Part shown: piece by piece, positions 30,186 to 37,368 of the stretch
How positions within the stretch are numbered: the first letter of the stretch is position 1
Layout of the letters: each line of letters opens with the position of its first letter
From: Streptomyces sp. ST2-7A
GTDB taxonomy: Bacteria; Actinomycetota; Actinomycetes; Streptomycetales; Streptomycetaceae
Length of the DNA: 53,192 nt
Direction of reading: 5' to 3'
NCBI RefSeq assembly: GCF_021390475.1
Contig: NZ_JAJUWS010000046.1
Location: 1 to 53,192 of the forward strand
The notes under the pieces: model-generated
The model's database searches: none
Told to the model about the DNA's origin: nothing
The model's input: only the letters and a program-made list of their open reading frames with translations
Program-made: the position numbers and the translations under genes

Positions 30186-31373
30186 ATGGACCCTGGAGAA
30201 ATCGGCCGCCGCGTCGCCTACTGGCGCACCCGCCGTGGACTCACCCAGGCCGACCTGGCGCAGCTCATGGGCCGATCCCGCCGATGGGTTCAGGACCTGG
30301 AAGGCGGGCAGCGGCAGCAGGACCCGCGCCTGTCCGTGCTCCGGCGGGCGGCCTCCGTACTTCGCATCCCCATGGAACGTCTCGTGACCGACACCCCCTC
30401 GCCCCCTCCACACCGCGTGCTCCCCGCCGAGGTCGCCGCCCTTGCCGACTCCCTCCACCACCTGCCCACCGGGAACACGATCCCGGTTGACCGGCTCCGG
30501 CGCCGCGTCCACTACCACTGCCAGGCATGGGCCGCCTGCCACTACAGCGCAGCGGCCCGCGGACTCTCCGGGGTTCTCGCGGACGCCCGGGCGACCACAG
30601 TCGAGAGCGAGGAAGGCGCGGTGCTGCTCTCCCGCGCCTACCAGCTCGCGGCCTCGCTCTTCTTCAAGTACGGCGAAGCGGGTCGTGTCTCCGGAGTGCT
30701 CTGCGCGGACCGGGCACTGGCTGCCGCTGAACGATCCGGCGACCCGGTGGCCATCGGTGCCGCCGCACGACGGGTGGCGCGCGGGCTGATGCACCGGAAG
30801 CGGTACGCGACGGCCGCCGAGTACGCCACGACCAGCGCGATCACACTCCGCCCCGGGCTGGAGACGGCCGGGCCGGACGGTCTGGCCACACTCGGCATGC
30901 TCTACCTGGTGGCGGCTGTCGCGGGCACCGGTGACGGGCGTTCCCCGACGGCGGTCGGCGCGACGGAGGGCCGGCTCGCCGCCGCATCCGAGATCGCCGA
31001 ACGACAATCCGGCCCGGACGCAGACTTCACCGGCTTCGGTGCCACCAACGTGGCACTGCACCGGGTGGACACCCTGCTCCGCCTGGACGACGCCTACACC
31101 GCCATCGAGGTCGCCCAACGCCTGGAGCCGGCCGCTGTCAGTGCCCTCGGCCGCGAACGCCGGGCCCGCCACCTGATCACCGTGGCCCGAGCCCGCGCAC
31201 TGACCCGCGAACGGGCTTTGGCCGAGCGTGCCCTGCTGGACGCCGAGCGACTGGCCCCGGAAGAGGTGCACCGACCGGCGGTGACCCAACTGGTCGGCGA
31301 GCTCATGGAACTGGCCTCCTCGCCGAGTGCGGACTTGACCGCTCTGGCGGGGCGTTGTGGACTGCGGTCATGA
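30186..31373 (+). CDS. XRE regulator with TPR-like C-terminus, likely RiPP-operon regulator
   Basis: The N-terminal HTH reads EIGRRVAYWRTRRGLTQADL, then AQLMGRSRRWVQDLEGGQRQ and LSVLRRAASVLRIPMERLV. The C-terminal 300 residues are helical pairs with A-rich spacing (LSRAYQLAASLFFKYGEAGR, VLCADRALAAAERSGDPVAI and AARRVARGLMHRKRYATAAE), typical of TPR-containing sensor regulators that bind a peptide. ATG at 30186 has GGGAGG four bases upstream. It is divergent from the RiPP operon, so it may sense the mature product. It is coupled by ATGA to the flavoprotein gene. Confidence 0.82.
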   Translation: MDPGEIGRRVAYWRTRRGLTQADLAQLMGRSRRWVQDLEGGQRQQDPRLSVLRRAASVLRIPMERLVTDTPSPPPHRVLPAEVAALADSLHHLPTGNTIPVDRLRRRVHYHCQAWAACHYSAAARGLSGVLADARATTVESEEGAVLLSRAYQLAASLFFKYGEAGRVSGVLCADRALAAAERSGDPVAIGAAARRVARGLMHRKRYATAAEYATTSAITLRPGLETAGPDGLATLGMLYLVAAVAGTGDGRSPTAVGATEGRLAAASEIAERQSGPDADFTGFGATNVALHRVDTLLRLDDAYTAIEVAQRLEPAAVSALGRERRARHLITVARARALTRERALAERALLDAERLAPEEVHRPAVTQLVGELMELASSPSADLTALAGRCGLRS

Positions 31374-31897
31374 CCCGGGTGCTCTATCTCATCGCCACCG
31401 CCGCCGGTCCGGCCGGGTACGTGGATCGTGGTGTGCGGGCCGCGCGGGGGGCTGGTTGGGATGTGTGCCTGGTCCTGTCGCCCACAGCAGCGGGGTGGTG
31501 GGAGGGTCGGATGGGGGAATTGGAGAAGTTGACGGGCCGTCCGGTGCGGTGGCGTTACACCCAGCCGGGGGAGTCCGGTGGTCTTCCATCGGCGGACGCG
31601 ATGCTCGTCGCACCGCTGACGACCACCAGTGCGTGTCGTTGGGCGGCCGGTATCACCGACACTCTTTCTCTCGGCCTGCCGGCGGAGGGTGTCCACCTGG
31701 GGGTACCGGTGGTCGCGATGCCGTTCTGGAGCACCGCCCTGGGGGCCCAGCCGGCCGTGCCCCGCGCGGTGGCCTGCTTGCGCGAACAGGGCGTCCGTGT
31801 CCTCCTCGGTGGCCCGGACGGCTACGAGCCCCACCCACCGCGCACCGGTGACGCTGCGGCCTTCCCCTGGCACCGGGCTCTGGCGGCGTTGTCCTGA
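31370..31897 (+). CDS. HFCD-type flavoprotein (PPC decarboxylase-like)
   Basis: The 175-residue protein begins TRVLYLIATAAGPAGYVDRG (nucleotide-binding strand and loop) and has GGLPSADAMLVAPLTTTSAC then RWAAGITDTLSLGL, which parallels the P-A-x-A-N-T region of phosphopantothenoylcysteine decarboxylases. HFCD enzymes also oxidatively decarboxylate peptide C-terminal cysteines in lanthipeptides, but the precursor here has no Cys, so a role on the RiPP is doubtful. From memory it is common in Streptomyces next to XRE regulators. A decayed copy lies at 13300. The stop is about 145 bp from the tRNA terminator. Confidence 0.72.
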   Translation: MTRVLYLIATAAGPAGYVDRGVRAARGAGWDVCLVLSPTAAGWWEGRMGELEKLTGRPVRWRYTQPGESGGLPSADAMLVAPLTTTSACRWAAGITDTLSLGLPAEGVHLGVPVVAMPFWSTALGAQPAVPRAVACLREQGVRVLLGGPDGYEPHPPRTGDAAAFPWHRALAALS

Positions 31898-32042
31898 CCC
31901 GCCGACGCCCGCCGGTATAGGGCGCCACGGCTCCAGTGGGCATTTCCGCTCCCGCTCGTTGCCCGTGGCCCCGGGCCCCACGGGGACCACGGAACACAGG
32001 AGGGCGGGGCCACAAGGAGCTTCGGGGGAGCGGACAACGAAG

Positions 32043-32069
32043 AAGGCCCAGGTCGCTGACCTGGGCCTT
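32043..32069 (-). terminator. Rho-independent-type terminator of tRNA-Gly
   Basis: A 12-bp stem (aaggcccaggtc / gacctgggcctt, loop gct) lies 6 bp past the CCA end of the tRNA on the minus strand. The same or related hairpins accompany all four displaced half copies, which shows that each element brought its own terminator. Confidence 0.75.
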
Positions 32070-32074
32070 TGTGC

Positions 32075-32148
32075 TGGAGCGGGCGACGAGAATCGAACTC
32101 GCGCTCTGAGCTTGGGAAGCTCATGTTCTACCATTAAACTACGCCCGC
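32075..32148 (-). tRNA. tRNA-Gly (CCC anticodon), integration target
   Basis: Read on the minus strand, the 74 bases fold as a full cloverleaf: acceptor stem GCGGGCG / CGCCCGC, D arm with GTTTAATGGTAGAAC, anticodon stem TGAGC / GCTCA around loop TTCCCAA (anticodon CCC), T arm GCGAG-TTCGATT-CTCGT, discriminator T and an encoded CCA. It is the only complete copy in the window; four 3' halves lie to its left. Because those halves stop in the anticodon loop, the gene stays functional after each integration. Confidence 0.95.
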
Positions 32149-32182
32149 GTCGGGAGGCCGGAAGGGCTTCCCGTCGGTGTAG

Positions 32183-32211
32183 AGAGTACCCCATCGCGCC
32201 CATCGGTCGCA
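32183..32211 (-). promoter_or_regulatory. Putative tRNA-Gly promoter
   Basis: On the minus strand TGCGAC (32211-32206) and TACTCT (32188-32183) are spaced by 17 bp. Transcription would start near 32176, about 28 nt before the mature 5' end. The -35 is two bases off consensus, the -10 one to two. Confidence 0.5.
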
Positions 32212-32323
32212 GCGATGGGCGCGGGTGTGACGGCTCGGTTTCGGACGGAGTGCCGCTGCCGGGGGCGGTCCCCGCGATCCCCTACCGTAAGGACGGTCGT
32301 CCAGAGCAGGGGAGTGCGTCGTC

Positions 32324-32524
32324 TTGCAGACCATCGTCGTCCGCTGTGCCGAGGGGCACGTGTTCAACACTCCGGCTTTCCCGATGCAGCAGCTGAATCC
32401 CGAGCGTTTGGGCCCCGCCCGGCTGCTCCGCTGTCCGCGCTGTGCGCGGCTGCGCAGCGCCGTGCCGGTGGTCGGCGCGGAGGTGGCTGCCGGCGGGGGA
32501 GGGGTTGTCGTCGGAAGCGCGTGA
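32324..32524 (+). CDS. Small conserved-type Cys-rich protein
   Basis: The 66-residue product starts at TTG (32324) after an AGGGGAG site about 10 nt upstream. It has Cys/His residues that suggest a small zinc ribbon: VVRCAEGHVFNTPAFPMQQL and LRCPRCARLRSAVP. From memory, similar small proteins sit beside dcd in Streptomyces. Function is unknown. It is the first core gene to the right of the tRNA island. Confidence 0.65.
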   Translation: MQTIVVRCAEGHVFNTPAFPMQQLNPERLGPARLLRCPRCARLRSAVPVVGAEVAAGGGGVVVGSA

Positions 32525-32540
32525 GCGCTCGGATGTGGGG

Positions 32541-32580
32541 GAGCGGGGCCCGGGTCGCGACGGCGGCGCGGGCCCCGCTC
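32541..32580. terminator. Terminator-like hairpin between convergent genes
   Basis: Arms gagcggggcccg (32541-32552) and cgggccccgctc (32569-32580) pair perfectly. The hairpin follows the small Cys-rich gene by 16 bp and lies between convergent transcripts, so it may serve both. Confidence 0.6.
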
Positions 32581-32734
32581 CGTGCGCGGGGGTGGTGCGG
32601 CGATGGGTGACCGGGACGCGGGCGCGGGGGTTCGGCGGTTCCCCGGCCGACGGGGCGACGGGCCGGTGGGCCGACAACGCCCGGGATCGGCCCCCGGGTG
32701 CGTCCCGCCCACCGGTGCGGCCCGGTCCCGGTGT

Positions 32735-33310
32735 TCAGATCCGGGTGCGGTGGAAGTCGATGTAGGAGCGCGAGGCGGTGGGGCCGCGCTGGTTCTGGTA
32801 GCGCGATCCGCGCGCCCCGGCCCCGTAGGGGTTCTCGGCCGGCGAGGTGAGCCGGAACAGGCAGAGTTGGCCGATCTTCATCCCCGGCCACAGCTTGATC
32901 GGGAGCGTCGCGACGTTCGACAGCTCCAGCGTGACGTGTCCCCTGAAGCCGGGGTCGATGAAGCCCGCGGTCGAGTGGGTGAGCAGCCCCAGCCGCCCCA
33001 GCGAGCTCTTGCCCTCCAGCCGGGAGGCGATGTCGTCGGGCAGGCCGATCAGTTCGTAGGTGGAGGCGAGGACGAACTCCCCGGGGTGCAGGATGAACGG
33101 CTCGTCCTCGACCGGCTCGATCATGCGGGTGAGGTCGGGCTGCTCGACCGCCGGGTCGATGTGCGGGTAGCGGTGATTCTCGAAGACCCGGAAGTAGCGG
33201 TCCAGTCGGACGTCGATGCTGGACGGCTGGACCATCTCCGGCTCGTAGGGGTCGATGGTGACCCGACCGGCGTCGATTTCCGTCCGGATGTCCTTGTCCG
33301 ATAGCAACAC
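32735..33310 (-). CDS. dcd: dCTP deaminase
   Basis: The 191-residue protein is a clear Dcd: MVQPSSIDVRLDRYFRVFEN, IDPAVEQPDLTRMIEPVEDE, ILHPGEFVLASTYELIGLPD, ASRLEGKSSLGRLGLLTHST, AGFIDPGFRGHVTLELSN and LWPGMKIGQLCLFRL. It converts dCTP to dUTP, feeding dTMP synthesis. The catalytic Glu is in HVTLELSN, and the S-S-L-G-R segment binds phosphate. The start is GTG at 33310 (giving MLLSDKDIR), which lies inside a strong hairpin (33307-33337). A terminator-like hairpin lies downstream at 32541-32580. Confidence 0.97.
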   Translation of the reverse strand: MLLSDKDIRTEIDAGRVTIDPYEPEMVQPSSIDVRLDRYFRVFENHRYPHIDPAVEQPDLTRMIEPVEDEPFILHPGEFVLASTYELIGLPDDIASRLEGKSSLGRLGLLTHSTAGFIDPGFRGHVTLELSNVATLPIKLWPGMKIGQLCLFRLTSPAENPYGAGARGSRYQNQRGPTASRSYIDFHRTRI

Positions 33311-33337
33311 CCCCGCAGGTTATCGCTGCGGGGGTGT
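33307..33337 (-). promoter_or_regulatory. 12-bp hairpin covering the dcd start codon and Shine-Dalgarno
   Basis: ACACCCCCGCAG (33307-33318) pairs with CTGCGGGGGTGT (33326-33337) over a 7-nt loop. In the minus-strand transcript, the arm nearer the gene contains the GGGGG purine run and the first bases of the GTG start. If this folds in dcd mRNA it would hide the ribosome site; if transcription starts downstream of the left arm it would not. It could also be a terminator for plus-strand transcripts. Confidence 0.45.
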
Positions 33338-33458
33338 GGGTCGTGCATCGGGGCTCCGGGACGCCCGGGTCGGACCGGTCACCGTCGGGGCCGGGCCCGT
33401 GCCGTCCCCGGATTCCGGTCCGGATCGCGGGGACGGGACGGGGACGCTCGGGGGACGG

Positions 33459-34229
33459 CTAGAGGGTGCCCAACTTCACCAGCATCAGGATGGCGATCAG
33501 CTGGATGGCCGAGGCGCCCAGGGCGCGCGGCCAGGGCAGTTCATGGGACCGGCTCACCATCAGGGTCAGCAGGAGGCCGGCGTAGAGCCAGGTCACCCAT
33601 CCGACGATCTGCACGATGGTGTCACCGCCACCGAGGAAGACGGCGAGGAGCAGTCGGGGCACATCGGTCATCGTCATGATCAGCATGGCGAGGCCGGCGG
33701 TGGGTGCCCAGTGGCCGTTGCCGCCCAGCTGCCGGGCGAGGGAGTGGGTGACGGTGCTCAGCAGCAGTGCGCCGATGACCATGGCCACCCCGGTGACCAG
33801 CAGGTACGGGATGAGGGCGGAGGCGGTCGCCGAGAGGGTGGAGTCCCGGGCGCTGTCCAGGCCGAAGACGGCCACCAGGCCGTAGAGGAAGGTGACGATC
33901 AGCGCGGGCCCCCACACGGCGTGGTCCCGCATGTGCCAGAAGGTGGGGTCGGGGCACAGCACCAGACCCCGCAGCAGGTCCTTCCAGCCCAGGGGTGGCG
34001 GGCCCGGCTCGGCGGGGCCGTGGTCCTCGTACGGGGCGTGGTCCTCGTCGGGGGGGCCGTAACCGTGGTCGTGACCGGAGTGCCCGTCGTTCCCGTGACC
34101 GCCGCCCGGCTGCGGCGGGTGGCCGTAGCCGCCCCGGGACCCGGGAACGCCGGGCATCGGTTGGGTGTCGCCGTGTTCTCGGTGACCGCCGTGGTCACGG
34201 GCGTCGCGATGTCTCCTGTGTCCTGCCAC
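33459..34229 (-). CDS. Yip1-like multi-span membrane protein
   Basis: The 256-residue protein has a His/Gly/Pro/Asp-rich cytosolic front (residues 1-80, repeated HGxHG, DHGYGPPDED and similar), then KDLLRGLVLCPDPTFWHMRD and five hydrophobic spans such as WGPALIVTFLYGLVAVFGL, ALIPYLLVTGVAMVIGALLL, GLAMLIMTMTDVPRLLLAVF, IVGWVTWLYAGLLLTLMV and ALGASAIQLIAILMLVKL. This matches the Yip1-domain architecture common in actinobacteria; function is unknown. GTG at 34229 is chosen because AAGGTAGG precedes it; the true start could be at a later codon in the low-complexity front. Confidence 0.75.
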   Translation of the reverse strand: MAGHRRHRDARDHGGHREHGDTQPMPGVPGSRGGYGHPPQPGGGHGNDGHSGHDHGYGPPDEDHAPYEDHGPAEPGPPPLGWKDLLRGLVLCPDPTFWHMRDHAVWGPALIVTFLYGLVAVFGLDSARDSTLSATASALIPYLLVTGVAMVIGALLLSTVTHSLARQLGGNGHWAPTAGLAMLIMTMTDVPRLLLAVFLGGGDTIVQIVGWVTWLYAGLLLTLMVSRSHELPWPRALGASAIQLIAILMLVKLGTL

Positions 34230-34494
34230 GCCTATGAACCTACCTTCTGTGCGGCGGTCCGGCCGCCGGAACCCGCCTCGGCGGGGTCGGTTCGGAGCGC
34301 GGGACGGTGTTCTTCGGCCGGGGGATGGGCGCTCGGGGTGAAGCGGGGGCGCACGGGGCCATCCGGGGCGGCACGGGAGGCTCCGGTGCGCCGGGGGCTT
34401 CGGCTCCCATGGGCAGCCGGTCGTCCGACCCCGACCAATCCCCACCCGACCAATCCCCACCCGCGCGGCCGGGAAGCGCCCCGGGACGTGCGCG

Positions 34495-34530
34495 GGGCGC
34501 GCCCACCGGGAAATCCCGGTGGGCGCGCCC
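34495..34530 (-). terminator. Strong terminator hairpin after the Fe-S reductase gene
   Basis: A perfect 17-bp stem (left arm 34495-34511, right arm 34514-34530, two-base loop) of G+C-rich sequence lies 28 bp past the stop of the minus-strand gene. It is the most stable hairpin that I see in the window. Confidence 0.8.
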
Positions 34531-34557
34531 CATCCATCGCCGTCGCGCGGCCCGCCC

Positions 34558-36837
34558 TCAGACGGTCGGCTGCGGTTCCGGTTCGCTCCCGCTCTCCGCG
34601 CCGCCCGCCGGGTCGGCCGGGGTCCTCACCGACTCCAGCAGCAGCTGGGCGACGTCGACGACCTGGATCTCCTCGCGGGCCTCGCCGTCGTTCTTCTTGG
34701 CGTTGACCGAGTCGGTCAGCATGACCAGGCAGAACGGGCAGGCGGTGGAGACGATGTCCGGGTTGAGGGCCAGCGCCTCGTCCACCCGCTCGGTGTTGAC
34801 GCGCTTGCCGATGCGCTCCTCCATCCACATCCGGGCGCCACCGGCGCCGCAGCAGAAGCCGCGCTCCTTGTGCCGGTGCATCTCCTCGTTGCGCAGGCCG
34901 GGCACCTTCCCGATGATCTCGCGCGGCGGCGTGTAGACCTTGTTGTGCCGCCCGAGGTAGCACGGGTCGTGGTAGGTGATGAGGCCCTCGACGGGGGTCA
35001 CCGGGATCAGCCGGCCCTCGTCGATGAGGTGCTGCAGCAACTGGGTGTGGTGAATGACCTCGTAGTGCCCGCCGAGCTGCGGGTACTCGTTGGCCAGGGT
35101 GTTGAAGCAGTGCGGGCAGGTGGCGACGATCCGCTTCTTCGCCTTCTCGACCGTCACGCCCTCCTCGGCGTCCTCGCCGAAGGCGGCGTTCAGGCTCTCG
35201 ACGTTCTGCTGTCCGAGCTGCTGGAAGAGGAACTCGTTGCCCAGACGGCGGGCGGAGTCACCGGTGCAGGACTCCTCGCCGCCCATGATGGCGAAGGAGA
35301 CGCCGGCGGTGTGCAGCAGCTCCGCGAAGGCCTTGGTGGTCTTCTTGGCGCGGTCCTCCAGGGCGCCGGCGCAGCCGACCCAGTAGAGGTACTCCACGTC
35401 GGTGAGGTCCTCGACGTCCTTCCCGACGACCGGGACGGGGAAGTCGACCTCCTTGGTCCACTCCAGACGCTTCTTCTTGGCCAGGCCCCAGGGGTTGCCC
35501 TTGCGCTCGAGGTTCTTGAGCATCGTGCCGGCCTCGGAGGGGAACGCCGACTCGATCATCACCTGGTAGCGGCGCATGTCCATGATGTGGTCGACGTGCT
35601 CGATGTCGACCGGGCACTGCTCGACACAGGCGCCGCAGGTGGTGCAGGACCACAGGACGTCGGGGTCGATGACACCGTTCTCCTCGGCGGTGCCCACCAG
35701 GGGGCGGCGCGCCTCGGCGAGGGCCTCGGCGGGGACGTTCGCCAGCTGCTCCTCGCTCGCCCGCTCCTTGCCCTCGGCGTCGGTGGAGCCGCCGGCGAGC
35801 AGGTAGGGGGCCTTGGCGTGAGCGTGGTCGCGCAGCGACATGATGAGCAGCTTGGGGGAGAGGGGCTTGCCGGTGTTCCAGGCGGGGCACTGGGACTGGC
35901 AGCGCCCGCACTCGGTGCAGGTGGAGAAGTCCAGCAGGCCCTTCCAGGAGAACTCCTCGACCTTGGAGACGCCGAAGGTGGGCTCCTCCTCGCTCTCCTC
36001 CTCGAAGACGGTCTCGAAGTCCACGGGCTTGCCGTTGACCATGATCGGCTGGAGCTCGCCGAGCGCGGTACCGCCGCGGGCGTCGCGCTTGAACCAGATG
36101 TTGGGGAAGGCCAGGAAGCGGTGCCAGGCGATGCCCATGGAGAGGTTCAGGCTGACCGTGATCGCCCAGACCATCGTCACGCCGAGCTTGATCATGGCGG
36201 CGAGGTAGACGAGGTTCTGGAGGGTGGCGGTCTCCAGGCCGCCGAAGGCCAGGATCAGCGGATAGGTGACGAAGAAGGCCGGAGTGTAGGAATCCACGCC
36301 CTGGAGGGCGCCCTCGAGGCCGCGCAGCACGAGGATGGCGGCGCCGATGGTGAGGATGACGTACTCGACGAAGTACGCCTGCCAGGCGGTGGAGCCGGCG
36401 AAGCGGGACTTGCGGCCGGGCTTGGAGGGCAGGTTCAGCTGCCGGATGACGATGAGGGTCAGGATGCCCAGGGTCGTCATGGCGGCGATGAACTCGATGT
36501 ACATCTCGTAGGGCACGAACGAGCCGAGGACCGGCAGTACCCAGTCGGCCCGGAAGAGCTGCCCGTACGCCTGGACGATGGTCAGGCCCAGGGTGAGGAA
36601 GCCGATGGCGACGAACCAGTGGGCGACGCCGACCACGGCCCAGCGGTTCATGCGGGTATGGCCGAGGAACTCCCGGGTGAGGGTGAGGGTCCGTTGCCCC
36701 GGTTGATCGGTGCGCAGGCCGGCGGGCACGGGTTGGCCGAGCCGCATGAAGCGGACGAGGTGCACGGCGGCGCGGGCGATCAGGGCAACGGCGACCGCGG
36801 TCAGGACCAGCGATACGACGATCGCGACGAGTTGCAT
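34558..36837 (-). CDS. (Fe-S)-binding reductase with membrane domain, HdrD/GlpC-like
   Basis: The 759-residue protein has an N-terminal membrane domain of five to six spans (first span LVAIVVSLVLTAVAVALIAR, then WAVVGVAHWFVAIGFLTLGL and others), two 4Fe-4S motifs (CTECGRCQSQCP and CTTCGACVEQCP), and two CCG domains (EYLYWVGCAGALEDRAKKTT with GEESCTGDSARRLG and CPHCFNTLANEY; then DPCYLGRHNKVY with GFCCGAGGARMWMEE and CPFCLVMLTD). This is the actinobacterial fused HdrD/GlpC-type oxidoreductase thought to pass electrons from acyl-CoA or other dehydrogenases to quinone. A TTAC-GTAA palindrome lies 148 bp upstream and may be the operator of a fatty-acid-type repressor. Confidence 0.9.
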   Translation of the reverse strand: MQLVAIVVSLVLTAVAVALIARAAVHLVRFMRLGQPVPAGLRTDQPGQRTLTLTREFLGHTRMNRWAVVGVAHWFVAIGFLTLGLTIVQAYGQLFRADWVLPVLGSFVPYEMYIEFIAAMTTLGILTLIVIRQLNLPSKPGRKSRFAGSTAWQAYFVEYVILTIGAAILVLRGLEGALQGVDSYTPAFFVTYPLILAFGGLETATLQNLVYLAAMIKLGVTMVWAITVSLNLSMGIAWHRFLAFPNIWFKRDARGGTALGELQPIMVNGKPVDFETVFEEESEEEPTFGVSKVEEFSWKGLLDFSTCTECGRCQSQCPAWNTGKPLSPKLLIMSLRDHAHAKAPYLLAGGSTDAEGKERASEEQLANVPAEALAEARRPLVGTAEENGVIDPDVLWSCTTCGACVEQCPVDIEHVDHIMDMRRYQVMIESAFPSEAGTMLKNLERKGNPWGLAKKKRLEWTKEVDFPVPVVGKDVEDLTDVEYLYWVGCAGALEDRAKKTTKAFAELLHTAGVSFAIMGGEESCTGDSARRLGNEFLFQQLGQQNVESLNAAFGEDAEEGVTVEKAKKRIVATCPHCFNTLANEYPQLGGHYEVIHHTQLLQHLIDEGRLIPVTPVEGLITYHDPCYLGRHNKVYTPPREIIGKVPGLRNEEMHRHKERGFCCGAGGARMWMEERIGKRVNTERVDEALALNPDIVSTACPFCLVMLTDSVNAKKNDGEAREEIQVVDVAQLLLESVRTPADPAGGAESGSEPEPQPTV

Positions 36838-37368
36838 GGCAACGGCTCCTCGAACCGGCGGAACATTCGGTGTGTGGGTGGACGGACGGGTGGGCGGGGG
36901 ATCGGGGGTGCGTGGTGCGGTGCGATAGGTGGTGCGGGTCGTGCGGTGTGGGACCCCGGGGTGGAGTTCTTCCCCGGAGGGAGCTTACTAAGCGGTAACT
37001 TAACGGGTTTGGTCCGAGGGTACCCGGGTGGCGGCCCGGGGTGCAGACGCAGCGCCGGTGATATGCGTCGCTCACGGACCCCGGGGCCCACCGGTCGGTC
37101 ATCCGCGGTCGGCCGGGGGAGGGGCGGGGCGCTCGGGATGTCGGAGGTGTTCGGGGGCGTGGTGGGGTCCTCGTTCCCATCATGACCCGGGGTGTCGACA
37201 GGATCGGGGGCGCGCGGTTCCCGTGATGTCACGCCCCTCGCGCACCCCGTCACGCCCCGCGCCTCCGAGGATCCGCACCGGTGACCCCCGGGCCCGTCGG
37301 CCCACCCCGACACCACGACGGACATCCGGAAAACCTGATAAGGCATCAGATGCTGACAAAATACGCAT
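36838..37368. promoter_or_regulatory. Divergent intergenic region with TTACTAAGCGGTAA palindrome
   Basis: This 531-bp gap separates the Fe-S reductase (left, minus) and the LCP gene (right, plus). At 36985-36998 TTAC-taagcg-GTAA forms a dyad in one of the few A+T-rich spots; it could be a TetR-type operator for the reductase gene. GCATC-a-GATGC at 37343-37353 lies just before the LCP ATG. No other gene is seen here, although weak frames exist. Confidence 0.4.

Noticed and set aside
31370..31897. Flavoprotein as a cysteine decarboxylase acting on the RiPP precursor
   Set aside because: The precursor has no cysteine, and the gene lies outside the RiPP operon on the opposite strand.
34519..37185. 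Plus-strand frame of 888 codons opposite the Fe-S reductase
   Set aside because: Long only because of third-position G+C; the minus strand carries all Fe-S cysteines.
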